A stretch of 64,000 nt of DNA from Rugamonas apoptosis (GTDB lineage: Bacteria; Pseudomonadota; Gammaproteobacteria; Burkholderiales; Burkholderiaceae_D), in assembly GCF_014042355.1 (NCBI RefSeq), contig NZ_JACEZU010000008.1, positions 124,001 through 188,000 of the forward strand. Direction: 5' to 3'. A program made the translations under genes and the position numbers. Below, piece after piece: positions 38,699-53,095 of this stretch (positions within the stretch are counted from its first letter, which is position 1; the number at the start of each line of letters is the position of its first letter). Below the pieces are notes generated by a model. It had not been told where the DNA came from, did no database searches, and was given only the letters and a program-made list of their open reading frames with translations.

Positions 38699-39231
38699 TC
38701 ATTCGTCGGCGCCCGGATCGAGGTCGGGGAACATCACCTCGGTAAAGCCGAATCGGGAAAAGTCCGTGATGCGCATCGGGTACAGGATGCCGTGCAGGTG
38801 GTCCACCTCGTGCTGCACCACGCGCGCGTGGAAGCCATCCACCTCGCGCTCTATCGGCTGGTTGAACTGGTCCACGCCCACGTAGCGCAGCCGGGTCCAG
38901 CGTGGCACGCTGCCGCGCAAGCCAGGCACGGACAAACAGCCTTCGAAACCCTCTTCCTTCTCGTCCGACAGCGGCGTCAGCACGGGGTTGATCAGCACCG
39001 TCTCCGGCACCTGCGGCGCGTCCGGATAGCGCGTGTTCAGCTTGAAGCCGTAGATCACCAGTTGCAGGTTGACGCCGATCTGCGGCGCGGCCAGGCCGGC
39101 GCCGTTGGCGGCGTGCATGGTGTCGAACATGTCGGCGATCAGCCGTTCCATCTCCGGCGTACCGAACTCGCGCACCGGCTCGGCCACGCGCAACAGGCGC
39201 GGGTCGCCCATCTTGAGTATCTCGCGCACCG

Positions 39232-39235
<4 letters not shown>
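38699..39235 (-). CDS. def: Peptide deformylase
   Basis: Protein of 178 residues that removes the formyl group from N-terminal formyl-Met before Map acts. All three motifs are present: [18 protein letters not shown] with the metal Cys, and QHEVDHLHG with the two metal His and the catalytic Glu. Its start overlaps the galU stop by four bases, so it is translationally coupled to that gene rather than paired with fmt. A second def copy with fmt is likely elsewhere. Confidence 0.96.
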
Positions 39236-43673
<4,438 letters not shown>

Positions 43674-43677
<4 letters not shown>

Positions 43678-46600
43678 GCTGCTTGTGCCTCGGAAGCAAA
43701 ATTGGCGGCGGCTTCCATGTCCACCGCCACGATGCGCGATACGCCCTGCTCTTGCATCGTCACACCGATCAGTTGATTGGCCATCTCCATCGCGATCTTG
43801 TTGTGCGAAATGAAGAGGAATTGGGTCTGGTCCGACATGCGCTTGACCATGCGGCAGAAACGTTCCGTGTTGGCGTCGTCCAGCGGCGCGTCGACCTCGT
43901 CGAGCAGGCAGAACGGCGCCGGGTTGAGGCGGAACATGGAGAACACCAGGGCCGTCGCCGTAAGCGCTTTTTCACCACCCGACAACAGGTGAATGGTGGC
44001 GTTCTTCTTGCCCGGCGGCTGCGCCATCACTTGCACGCCGGAGTCGAGGATTTCGTCGCCCGTCATGATCAGCTTGGCCTGGCCGCCGCCGAACAGAATG
44101 GGGAACAGTTCGGAGAAGTGGCCGTTGACGCGGTCGAAAGTGTCTTGCAGCAATTCGCGCGTTTCCTTGTCGATCTTTTGGATCGCATCTTCCAGCGTGT
44201 TGATGGCTTCGGTCAGGTCGGCGTTCTGGGCGTCCAGGAATTGCTTGCGTTCGGACGCCTGGGCCAGCTCGTCGAGCGCGGCCAGGTTGACGGCGCCCAG
44301 GCCGGCGATGGCGTTGCTCAGCCTTGTCACCTCGCCTTGCAGGTAGGACGGCTTCATGTCCGGGTGCAGCTTTTCCGACAGGGCCGCCTCGTCCGCGTTC
44401 ACTTCGGCCAACTGGGCCGCGTACTGCTCCTGGTTCAGGCGCGCGGCCTGTTCCTTGAGCTGCATTTCCATGATCTTGTCGCGCTGCGGTTGCAGGCTGC
44501 GTTCGGCCTGCATGCGCTGTTCCTCGGACGAGCGCAACTGCTGGGTGATCTGATCGAGCTCGTGGCGCGCGTCGGACAGGGCTTTCTCCTGCTCGGTACG
44601 GCGTTGCAGCAAGTCCTGCAAGCCGTCGTTGGCCGCGCCCGCTTCCAGGCTGGCCAGTTCCTGCTGGCCAGCCAGCAGGCTGGACGCCACCTGCGCCGCC
44701 TGGGTGGTGGCGGTAGCGATATTGCGGCGCAATTCCTCGATCTTGCTGCGCTGGGATTTCTCGGCGAACTGGGCTTCCTGCGCCGCCCGTTCCAGCTCGC
44801 GCAACTGCTCGCGCGCGTCGGCCAGGCGCTGCTCCTGCTGCAGGAAAGCGGTCTGACCATCCTCGTGCTCGCCTTGCAGATTGCCCAGCGCCATGTCCAG
44901 CTGTTCGAATTTCTCCTCCGACTCCAGCTTGACCTGCATCTGCTCCGCTTCCTGCGCCCCGATCTCGGCCAGGTCCGTTTCGATCTGGTTGCTGCGCTGG
45001 TTGAAGCGCGCTTCGATCTCGGACAGCTTGACCACTTCCAGTTGCAGCGTGTGCACGGACTGGGTCAGGCTCTGGCTGCGGGCACGGTATTCGGTGAGCT
45101 GGCGCGCATGGTTGGCCACGGCCGCCTCGGCCCGCACGGCGCGCGCGCGTGCTTCGTCGGCCAGCATCTGCTGGGCCCGCAACTGCTTGGTGATGTTGTC
45201 GATTTCCTGCTGGCGGCCCAGCATGCCGTCCTGCTCGGCGTCGGCTGCGTAAAAGCGCACGCTGCCTTGGGTGATCACGTGGCCCTGGCGCGTGACGAAG
45301 CAGCCGCCGGCCGGCAGCTTGCCCCGCTCGGCGAAGGCGCTGGCCGTATCCTCGGCCGAATAGACGTTGTGCAACCAGTCCTGCAGCACGGCGCGCAAGC
45401 CGGGATCGTTGAGCTTGAGCAGGTTCAGGAACGGCGTCAGGCCGGCCACCTCCAGCGGCGCCGGCGGCACGGCCGTCGAGGGCGCATACAAGGCCAGCTT
45501 GGCCGGTGGCGCATCGCTGAAAAAGGCCTTGGCCCAGTCGATATTCGACATCTGCAGCGCCGAAGTGCGTTCGCGCAGCACGGATTCGAGCGCCGTTTCC
45601 CAGCCCGCTTCGATGTTCAATTTTTGCCACAGGCGCGGCAACGCGTCGAGCTCGTGCTTTTGCAGCCACGGTTGGACCTTGCCCTGGGTTTGCACCCGTT
45701 CCTGCATCTGGCGCAGCGCGTTCAGGCGCGCTTCGAGCTGGGCGTTGGCGGCCGTTTCCGCGTTGACCTGGGCTTGCGCGGCCTGGCGCTCGTCCTCCAG
45801 CTTGGGTTGCTGCTCCAGCGCCTCTTCCAGGTGATAGCCCAGTTCTTCCTGCGCCTGCTGCTTTTCCTCCAGCTGCAGCTTCAGGTTGGCCAGGTGGCTG
45901 CTGTCGGGCAGGCTCAGGCCGTTCTTTTCCTGCTGCAAACGCTCACGGCGCGTGGCCAAGCCGGACAAAATGTTGGACGCGTTGCGCTGGTGGGCCGATT
46001 CCAGTTCCAGCTGCTGCTGGGCCTGCATGATGCGGGCCCGCGATTCCGTACTCTTGACCTGGGCTTCGCGCCAGGCCTGGTCCAGCGCCGGCAAGGCTTC
46101 GGCCTTCTGCTCGGCCATCATCTGCGATTGCTCGACCTTGGCCGACAACTCTTCCAGATTGAATTCCGCTTCCTCGATCTGCTCCGTGTATTCCTGGGCC
46201 TGGCTTTGCCACTGGTCGCGCTGGGCCGTCAAGGTAGCCAGTTGGGCCTGCAAACGGGTGCGCGATTCGAGCACGAACTTGATCTGCGCTTCCAGGCTGC
46301 CGATCTCGGCGTTGGTCTGGTACAGATGGCCCTGGGCCGTGTGCAGCCGGTCGCCGACCGAGAAGTGGGCCTGGCGCATCTGCTCCAGCGACAATTCCAC
46401 GTGGCGCAGCTTGGCCGTCTGCTCTTCCAGGTCGGTCTGTGCTTGCTCCATGTCGCGGAAGTATTTCTTCTGCTCGTTTTCCGCTTCCAACTTGCGCAGC
46501 AGCCACAGCAGCTTCTGCTTTTCTTCCTGATCCGCCTGCAGCGCGTGGAATTTGGTGGCCACGGCGGCCTGGGCTTCCAGCTTTTCCAGGTTGGCGTTCA

Positions 46601-47201
46601 GCTCGCGCAGGATGTCTTCCACCCGCAGCAGGTTCTCGCGCGTGTCGTGCAGCCGGTTTTCCGTCTCGCGCCGCCGTTCCTTGTACTTGGACACGCCAGC
46701 CGCCTCTTCCAGGAACACCCGCAGCTCTTCCGGGCGCGACTCGATGATGCGGGAAATCATGCCCTGGCCGATGATGGCGTAGGCGCGCGGGCCCAGGCCG
46801 GTGCCGAGGAAAATGTCCTGGATGTCGCGCCGCCGCACAGGCTGGCCGTTGATGTAGTAGGTCGAGGTGCCGTCGCGCGTGAGAGTGCGCTTGACGGCGA
46901 TTTCCGCGTACTGGCCCCACTGGCCGGAGGCCTTGCCGTCATTGTTGTCGAACACCAGTTCCACCGAGGCGCGCCCGGCGGGCTTGCGGTGGGTGGAGCC
47001 GTTGAAAATCACGTCCTGCATGGACTCGCCGCGCAATTCCGACGCCTTCGATTCGCCCAGCACCCAGCGCACGGCGTCGATGATGTTCGACTTGCCGCAA
47101 CCGTTGGGGCCGACCACACCCACCAGCTGACCTGGGACCTGGAAATTGGTGGGATCGACGAAAGACTTAAACCCCGACAATTTGATGGAAGATAGACGCA
47201 C
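43674..47201 (-). CDS. smc: Chromosome segregation protein SMC
   Basis: Condensin ATPase of 1175 residues. The GTG at 47201 (MRLSSIKLSGFKSFVDPT) is the family-typical start; a TTG at 47225 would add eight residues. Walker A is GPNGCGKSN near residue 32. Two very long coiled coils flank a hinge (about 510-660). The ABC signature HLLSGGEKALTATAL and Walker B FCLLDEVDAPLDDAN lie near the end. It organises the chromosome with ScpA/ScpB. It heads the smc-zipA-ligA-galU-def run. Confidence 0.97.
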
Positions 47202-47381
47202 GTTGTGAACTGTTCCAAGCCGCAAGCGGCATTAATCAAGCAAACGATCGACGGTTGGTTGGGCGCTTGCGGCCGCCCTCGTCGCCGGCGTGCATTACCC
47301 AAATGAAAAGTGGCCTATCATACCATTTCGTCCATCTATTCTGGCCAAAAACACGCATCCAGCGCCTATACGGCAACCATT

Positions 47382-48092
47382 TCAGCGCAACACGCTACGT
47401 GGACCAGGCCGGTGCCACAGGCTGCGGGTGTAAGGGCGCTCGTGGCCGGACAGGAACAGTGCCAGTTGCGTCATCCATTCCTCGGTCGGCATAGGCTCCA
47501 CCCGGGGCGCCACCAGCAACACGGGGATGCACAAGGCCATCAATACCCGGCTCAAGGCCAGGTGGTTTTCCGTGCTGGCGTGCCAGATGAAGGCGGCCGC
47601 CACCACCAGCCCCAGCAAACAGCCCGTGACGGCCTCGGACACGGAATGGGCCATCACATAGACCCGCGCCACCGCGATCAGCACCGCCACCAGGATGCCG
47701 GCCGTCAGCGCCAGCTGGCGGTGCGGCCCGTCCCAGCGCCGGAACGCGAGGTAGAACGCGACCGGAAACACGGCCGCGGCCCGCATCGCATGGCCGCTGA
47801 AGCCGGCGAATTCCACGGCCGGCACGCCCACTCCCCAACCGATGAAGGCCACCTTGGTCAGCACCACCAGCGCCATGCCGGCGCCAAACAGCAAGCACCA
47901 CGACAACGTGAGCCGCCACGACTTGCCGGCCAGCAGCCACACGGCGATGGCGACGCCGATCGGGCCGGTAACGGCCAGACTGCCCAACACGCTCAAGCTT
48001 TGCCACCAGATCATGCACACCACCCAAAGTACGTTGCGCGCACATTGCAGCGCAACATCATTTAACCACATCGCCGGGATCGCGAGGGGCAT
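47382..48092 (-). CDS. PAP2-superfamily membrane phosphatase
   Basis: Protein of 236 residues with about six membrane helices. It has the FSGHAMRAA block and RVYVMAHSVSEAVTGCLLG, matching motifs 2 (SGH) and 3 (RxxxxxHxxxx) of the PAP2 acid phosphatase family. The usual first motif (KxxxxxxRP) is not evident, so activity is less certain. Possible substrates are lipid phosphates such as undecaprenyl-PP or phosphatidate. The start is not fixed: ATGs at 48092 and 48071 are both in frame with weak ribosome sites. It is divergent from hmp. Confidence 0.75.
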   Translation of the reverse strand: MPLAIPAMWLNDVALQCARNVLWVVCMIWWQSLSVLGSLAVTGPIGVAIAVWLLAGKSWRLTLSWCLLFGAGMALVVLTKVAFIGWGVGVPAVEFAGFSGHAMRAAAVFPVAFYLAFRRWDGPHRQLALTAGILVAVLIAVARVYVMAHSVSEAVTGCLLGLVVAAAFIWHASTENHLALSRVLMALCIPVLLVAPRVEPMPTEEWMTQLALFLSGHERPYTRSLWHRPGPRSVLR

Positions 48093-48144
48093 TTCCGTGC
48101 GTCAATATTGCATAAACATAGAGGTAAATCAAATACCGTTTCTC

Positions 48145-48174
48145 TTGACATAGATCAATATAAAGCGGCATACT
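48145..48174 (+). promoter_or_regulatory. FNR/Dnr-type site and promoter of hmp
   Basis: TTGAC-ATAG-ATCAA (48145-48158) is a near-perfect site for CRP/FNR-family regulators of low oxygen or nitric oxide. The same TTGACA can also serve as a -35, with CATACT at 48169-48174 as -10, spacing 18. The palindrome ACATGCATGT (48175-48184) lies between it and the ATG at 48204. NO-responsive control is therefore likely. Confidence 0.6.
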
Positions 48175-48203
48175 ACATGCATGTTTAACCCCCAGGAGTC
48201 GTC

Positions 48204-49385
48204 ATGCTGTCCCAGTCTCACCGCGCCATCGTCACCGCCACCGTCCCCATTCTCGAACAAGGCGGCGAAGCGCTGACCCGTCATTTCTACCGCACCCTGT
48301 TCCAGGACTATCCGGAAGTACTGCCCTTCTTCAACCAGGCCCACCAGCACAGCGGCGACCAGCAGCGCGCGCTGGCCACCAGCATCCTCATGTATGCCAA
48401 GCACATCGAAAAACTGGAAGCGCTGGGACCACTGGTCAACACCATCGTCAGCAAGCACGTGGCGCTGCGCATCCTGCCCGAGCACTATCCCATGGTGGGC
48501 GCCAGCCTGCTGAAGGCGATCCGCGAAGTGCTGGGCGCCGAGACGGCCACCGACGCCGTGCTGGAAGCCTGGGGCGCCGCCTACGGCCAACTGGCTGAGC
48601 TGCTGATCGGCATCGAAGGCCAAACCTACCAGACCCAGGCCGCGGCCGCGGGTGGCTGGGAAGGCGCACGCGCCTTCGTGGTGGCGCAAAAACGTGTGGA
48701 AAGCGCGGAAATCACCACCTTCGTGCTGCGCCCTGCCGACGGCCAGCCGGTGATGGAATTCCAGCCGGGCCAGTACATCGGCATTCGCGCCGTGGTGGAT
48801 GGGGTCGAACAGCGCCGCCAGTATTCGCTGTCGGCCGAAAGCAATGGCCGCGATTACCAGATCAGCGTCAAGCGCGAGCCGGGCGGCAAGATGTCGGGCT
48901 ATCTGCACGAGCAAGTGCGGGAAGGCGATACGGTGGAATTGTTCCCGCCATCGGGCAACTTTACGCTGGCCGACAGCGCCCGTCCTATCGTGCTGATCAG
49001 CGGCGGCGTGGGCATCACCCCCACCCTGGCCATGCTGGGCAAGGCGCTCAAGTCGGGCCGCCCCATCCACTTCATCCACGCCGCCCGCAACGGCGCCGTG
49101 CACGCCTTCCGCGACCAGGTGGATCAACTGGCCGAGCGCCACGCCAACCTGCGCCGCCACTACATCTACGCCGAGTCGCACGACGCCCATCCGGCGCCGG
49201 ACGCCGTGGGCCTGATCGACCGCGCCCAGCTGGCCGAGTGGCTGCCCGCAACGCGCGATGTGGACGCCTACTTCCTCGGCCCCACGCCGTTCATGAAGAC
49301 CGTCAAGCATGCGCTGCGTGAACTGGGCGTGCCGGAAGCACAGACGCACTATGAGTTCTTCGGTCCGGCCTCGGCACTGAACTGA
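48204..49385 (+). CDS. hmp: Flavohaemoprotein, nitric oxide dioxygenase
   Basis: Protein of 393 residues that oxidises nitric oxide to nitrate. The globin domain (1-140) has the functional residues at the E. coli positions: Tyr29, Gln53 and proximal His85. The FAD domain (about 152-255) shows FQPGQYIGI and RQYSLS, and the NAD domain (260-393) shows LISGGVGITPTLAML and the ending YEFFGPASAL. The ATG has CAGGAG upstream. It is a single gene with an FNR-type site in its promoter and a long palindrome after it. Confidence 0.97.
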   Translation: MLSQSHRAIVTATVPILEQGGEALTRHFYRTLFQDYPEVLPFFNQAHQHSGDQQRALATSILMYAKHIEKLEALGPLVNTIVSKHVALRILPEHYPMVGASLLKAIREVLGAETATDAVLEAWGAAYGQLAELLIGIEGQTYQTQAAAAGGWEGARAFVVAQKRVESAEITTFVLRPADGQPVMEFQPGQYIGIRAVVDGVEQRRQYSLSAESNGRDYQISVKREPGGKMSGYLHEQVREGDTVELFPPSGNFTLADSARPIVLISGGVGITPTLAMLGKALKSGRPIHFIHAARNGAVHAFRDQVDQLAERHANLRRHYIYAESHDAHPAPDAVGLIDRAQLAEWLPATRDVDAYFLGPTPFMKTVKHALRELGVPEAQTHYEFFGPASALN

Positions 49386-49405
49386 TAGCCCGGCGCTGAA
49401 GCGAC

Positions 49406-49441
49406 GATGGCCGGCGGCGCCCATGGGCGCCGCCGGCCATC
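49406..49441. repeat. Perfect 36-bp palindrome between convergent hmp and DUF1631 genes
   Basis: The 17-base arms GATGGCCGGCGGCGCCC and GGGCGCCGCCGGCCATC flank a central AT with no mismatch. It sits 21 bases past the hmp stop and 39 bases from the DUF1631 stop. It could act as a two-way terminator, but no T tract follows on either strand; alternatives are an mRNA 3'-end stabiliser or a protein-binding site. Confidence 0.85.
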
Positions 49442-49479
49442 ACTCATTGAGCCGAATGTATCGCCAGGATGCGAAATGA

Positions 49480-51816
49480 CTAGGCGACCGCCGTCTCCGA
49501 TGGATCCATGACCTCGTCGTTGACGGCGCCCTGCTCCAGCACCTGCGACAGCGCCACGGACACCACGCCATCAGCCCGGATCAGTTGCGCCGTATGGTCG
49601 CGGAACTGCTTGGCCAACTGTTCGCCCGACATGGAAAACGCTTCCTGCCGCGCCGCCGTGGAGAAAATGTACAAGGTCCGCAGTGGACTGATCCACGCCA
49701 GCTTGACCTTGCGCTGACTGCCATCCTCCAGCGTGAAACCCAGCCACATGCCGCGCGCCAGGCTATCCACTTCGATGGTGGCATCGTCGTCCGGCGGTGG
49801 CGGCGGCGGTTCGGCGGCGGCCTTGGCCTGCAGCTCCAGCCGGCGCTCCGTGGCGCGTTGGGCCGCTTCCATGGCGATCTCCACCTGCCGTTCCGGGCTG
49901 ATTTCCAGCGGCGCCCGCACGATGGACGCATGGCATTCCGCCAGTTCGGCGAAGAACTGCAAACGGTCCGCATCCTGCCACTTGATCACGTCCAGCCACT
50001 TGTTGAGCGTGGACAGCAGGCCGGGCAGCTTGGCGATCAATTGCTTGCGGTCGTCCGCGTTGAGCTTGGGCTTGACGCTCCAGATCAGGTCGTCCATGGT
50101 GCGCGTGGCGTTGTCCACCGCGCCCGGCTTGTCCTGCTCCACGCTGTAGGCGATGGTCAGCACGGACACCCATTTGTTTTCCAGGAACGCTTCCACCACG
50201 GCGATCACTTCGCCAGTGCCGATGCGTAGTTCCACGGCACTCTTGGCCGACTTGCTGGCCTCGGCCATGCGCTCCTGCTTGAGGGCGGCGGCGATCGGTT
50301 CGGCGATGGCGGTGGCGGCGGCGGCCTCCTCGGCCTTGATCGACGCTTCCAGTTCATTGACCGCTTCTGCGAACACGGACAGTTCATGGTCGTAATCGCG
50401 CCCCACCCGGTCCACACTGCGCTGCATGGCCTGGAACAGGGGGTCGTCCGGCCCCTTGCGTTGCTCCCAACCCATGCGCGACAGCAGGTCGATCAGGCGC
50501 CGTGCGGGGTGCGCTTCCTGGAAGAAGAAATTCTTGTCCACCAGCGCCGCCTTCAGGACGGGGATCTGGAGGAAACGGATCAGGTCGCGGATTTCCTGCG
50601 AGATGTTTTGATCGCGAAATACCGTGTCGAAAATGGCCGACAGCAGGTCGATCGTGCTTTCGTCGGTGCGCGACAAACTGCCCTGCGGCAGGTTCTGCTT
50701 GATGGTGGGCAGGTGGAACACATTGCCGGCGCCCGCTTCGCCATAGCCGTGCAGCATACCGGCCAGTGCGGCCGCGCCGTCTTCGGCGCTGGCGCCGCCC
50801 GGCAAGGAGGCGCCGATGCCATGCCCATGCCCCCCGCCCGCCAGTCCGGCCGGCACGGTTTTCTGGATCTGGGCCAGATAGCTGAGCAAAGGCCGCTTGG
50901 CCGCCACGCGCGACAGGCGCTGGACGCTTTCATTGTGCATGGCCCCATGGAAACCTTGCGCGGCGCCCTGCACCCAGGCGCTGTCGGGCGCCATCGGCAC
51001 GTTGGGCAGGTCGGGGATGGTCAGGTCGATGTCTTCCTGTGGCTCGGCGGCGCCGAAAAACTGGCGCAACTGCTGGGCCAGCACAGCCTGGTTGGCGCGC
51101 ACCCGCGGCGGCGCGGCAGGCGATGCGCGGTCAGCCTTGCGGCTCTTGTAGCCATCCACGGAACCGGGCAGCACGCCCTTGCGCTGCAAGGTCAGGTTGA
51201 GCGCTTCCAGCATCGGGCCCAGTTCGATGAACATGCCCGGCTTGAGCAGCGGCTGCAACAGGCCGGCCGATTCCGGCGAAGGATCGAAATCGAGCCACGC
51301 TTGCTGCAAGGCGGACAGGAACACTTCCGGCCGGAAGGGATTCTGGTTGCCGCGCAGGATGTCGCGGTCCAGCAGGAAAGCGAGGCGCACGTTGAGCGTC
51401 TGCAAGGCGTCCGCGTACAGGGTCTCGAATGGCTTGCTGACGCTGCCCAGCGCCACCTTGGTGTCCATTTCCTCGTAAGGCACCAGGCTGAGCGCCTCCA
51501 CTTCCTTGCGGGGCTTGGCCTTGACGGCCGGCGACAGCAGCGCGATTTCCTTGCGCAGCGACTTTTCCAGCGTGGCCGTGGCCAGGTGCTGGAACGCGGC
51601 ATTGCCGTTGTGCAGCAGGTTGCCCGCCTTGATGCGCTGCTGCATCTGGGAAGCGTCGCCCTGGGTGGCGTCGATCAGGGCACCGGCCAGGCGGTTGGCA
51701 AAGTCAAGAAACTGGTCGCCCGCCTGCTTGACGGCGATGCCGATCAGCTCTTCCAACAAGGCATGCCGCGGCGAGACCGTCTTTTTCGGTGCCACAGTAG
51801 TTGTTGAAGTTGCCAT
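49480..51816 (-). CDS. DUF1631 family protein
   Basis: Cytoplasmic protein of 778 residues from the ATG at 51816. The family is common in beta- and gammaproteobacteria and is sometimes mislabelled thymidine phosphorylase. It is largely helical; a block with LRFLQIPVLKAALVDKNFF and HPARRLIDLLSRMGWEQ is characteristic. Near the C terminus, after PPPPPPDDD, the segment LARGMWLGFTLEDGSQRKVKLAWISPLRTLYIFS as separate parts resembles a small beta-barrel of PilZ type but lacks the RxxxR motif. The function is unknown. It stands alone on the minus strand. Confidence 0.8.
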   Translation of the reverse strand: MATSTTTVAPKKTVSPRHALLEELIGIAVKQAGDQFLDFANRLAGALIDATQGDASQMQQRIKAGNLLHNGNAAFQHLATATLEKSLRKEIALLSPAVKAKPRKEVEALSLVPYEEMDTKVALGSVSKPFETLYADALQTLNVRLAFLLDRDILRGNQNPFRPEVFLSALQQAWLDFDPSPESAGLLQPLLKPGMFIELGPMLEALNLTLQRKGVLPGSVDGYKSRKADRASPAAPPRVRANQAVLAQQLRQFFGAAEPQEDIDLTIPDLPNVPMAPDSAWVQGAAQGFHGAMHNESVQRLSRVAAKRPLLSYLAQIQKTVPAGLAGGGHGHGIGASLPGGASAEDGAAALAGMLHGYGEAGAGNVFHLPTIKQNLPQGSLSRTDESTIDLLSAIFDTVFRDQNISQEIRDLIRFLQIPVLKAALVDKNFFFQEAHPARRLIDLLSRMGWEQRKGPDDPLFQAMQRSVDRVGRDYDHELSVFAEAVNELEASIKAEEAAAATAIAEPIAAALKQERMAEASKSAKSAVELRIGTGEVIAVVEAFLENKWVSVLTIAYSVEQDKPGAVDNATRTMDDLIWSVKPKLNADDRKQLIAKLPGLLSTLNKWLDVIKWQDADRLQFFAELAECHASIVRAPLEISPERQVEIAMEAAQRATERRLELQAKAAAEPPPPPPDDDATIEVDSLARGMWLGFTLEDGSQRKVKLAWISPLRTLYIFSTAARQEAFSMSGEQLAKQFRDHTAQLIRADGVVSVALSQVLEQGAVNDEVMDPSETAVA

Positions 51817-52176
51817 TATTTGCTCGCCTGCTGACGCGTTGACTGGTGCGGTGCATCCGGCCGAATCGCCAGCCACACCAGAGATTTTGCCGCTTTACCA
51901 CATTCTGGCACAGTATTGCCGCATGGCAATAGCCAAAAAGAAATAATCGGAGATATTTCCCACATTTTCATGCCTTCCACCAACTCCGCCCCCATTTTGC
52001 CCTGGCTATTTTTTAACCGTATCAAAACAGCCACGGCCCGCGACGGATCCGGACCATCGCCATCCTGGCACGCCAGGGTCTTGATGGCCTTGCGAAACCG
52101 CAACACATGATTATGGACGACAAGAGTAATAACGGCCGGGGCGGCCGAAAGTTGACGGTGACAGGCGGGACCGGGG
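51817..52176. other. Gap of 360 bp between DUF1631 and ClpP-like genes
   Basis: Moderately A/T-rich near 51900-52010. It must contain the promoter of the DUF1631 gene. Short open frames on both strands (51916-52110 plus, 51816-52106 minus) lack ribosome sites, family resemblance and typical codon use. A fragment CCGGGGTCAG at 52171-52180 resembles an arm of the repeat at 23785. I see no RNA gene. Confidence 0.5.
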
Positions 52177-52737
52177 TCAGATATTGGTCACACGCTGCCC
52201 CTTGGGCGGCGCGAAGTCCTGCACCAGGTCGACCAGGCCCACCGCGAGCGCCTCGCTGGCCGTCAGGTGCAGGTCGGAATAGGCGTGGATCCGCCAGTGC
52301 TCGTCCGTCAGCCGCACATGGTCGCGGATCAGCTGCTCGGTGCGCGCATCGTCGGCCTGCAACCCTTCGACGATGATGCGCAGCGCGTCGGGACGGGCGC
52401 CGTGGGGCGCGCTGGCGTGCGATTTATGCACCATGAAACGGGCCGTCTCGCTGGCATGGCGCCGCTCGCCGGCCAGGAATACGATGACGGCGATCGAAGC
52501 GACAGCACCGGCGTTATAGGTGAAGAAGCGGATCGGCAGATTGCTCAGGTAGTTGTACAGGCAAATACCATCGCTGACGTAACCGCCGTTCGATTGCATC
52601 AGGATATGGGCAGTGCCCACCCGGTCTTCCGTCATGTCGGCGGCCGCGTCGAACACGCGCCGCACCATATCGCTGTTGACGTCGCCGGACAAGGTGAACC
52701 AGGCATGCCCTTCGAATTGATCGCGCTCTTCGTTCAT
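52177..52737 (-). CDS. Orphan ClpP-like serine protease
   Basis: Protein of 186 residues from the ATG at 52737. The ClpP/crotonase fold is clear: LMQSNGGYVSDGICLYNYL matches the SPGG strand region, then GAVASIAV gives nucleophile Ser81, FMVHK gives His104, and Asp155 before LTASEALAVGLVD completes the triad at the ClpP spacing. It is not part of a clpP-clpX locus and diverges from standard ClpP at the N-terminal axial loops, so it may work alone or with another ATPase. It is divergent from the gcv riboswitch promoter. Confidence 0.8.
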   Translation of the reverse strand: MNEERDQFEGHAWFTLSGDVNSDMVRRVFDAAADMTEDRVGTAHILMQSNGGYVSDGICLYNYLSNLPIRFFTYNAGAVASIAVIVFLAGERRHASETARFMVHKSHASAPHGARPDALRIIVEGLQADDARTEQLIRDHVRLTDEHWRIHAYSDLHLTASEALAVGLVDLVQDFAPPKGQRVTNI

Positions 52738-52857
52738 GGCCGCACCCGCAGGTTGTTTAGGCAATTTTAGCAAAGTGGCGGCGTTTCAGCCCGCCAGCGC
52801 GCGCCATTCGTGCGCGCCCGGCAAGGCCACGGCCGTCGCCCCCGGCCGCTGGTTTGA

Positions 52858-52886
52858 TTGACAGCAAGGCACTTCTGGCATATATT
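52858..52886 (+). promoter_or_regulatory. Sigma-70 promoter of the gcv operon
   Basis: TTGACA (52858-52863), 17 bases, then TATATT (52881-52886): a perfect -35 and a 5/6 -10 at ideal spacing. Transcription would begin near 52893, just before the first aptamer. Confidence 0.85.
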
Positions 52887-52896
52887 GCCCAGTCTT

Positions 52897-53095
52897 GATC
52901 GGGAGAGGGCTGACCTGCGCAGCCGCCGAAGGGGCACTACCCAAAAACTCTCAGGCAAAAGGACCGATCAGGGGACCAGCGCGCGCAAGCGCCTGGCTCA
53001 ACTCTGGAGAGCGGCCGCGGCACACGCCGGCGGCCCACCGAAGGGGCGCACGGGATCATTCCCGTAATCTCTCAGGTACCAAGGACAGAGGGGTC
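52897..53095 (+). ncRNA. Tandem glycine riboswitch
   Basis: Two similar aptamers in the gcvT leader. The first (about 52897-52969) has GGGAGAG, GCCGAAGGGG and CTCTCAGGCAAAAGGACC, closing with GATC pairs. The second (about 53001-53092) has TGGAGAGC, ACCGAAGGGG and CTCTCAGGTACCAAGGACAG. These are the conserved glycine-aptamer blocks. Binding of glycine turns on gcv expression. The ATG of gcvT is about 80 bases further on, enough for an expression platform acting on transcription or translation. Confidence 0.95.

Noticed and set aside
43683..47195. 1170-codon plus-strand frame opposite smc
   Set aside because: Leu/Gln/Arg-rich mirror of the SMC coiled coils, without a start site or family match.
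51816..52106. 96-codon minus-strand frame just upstream of the DUF1631 start
   Set aside because: It runs in frame-independent A/T-richer leader DNA, lacks a ribosome site, and its translation resembles no protein; probably leader sequence.
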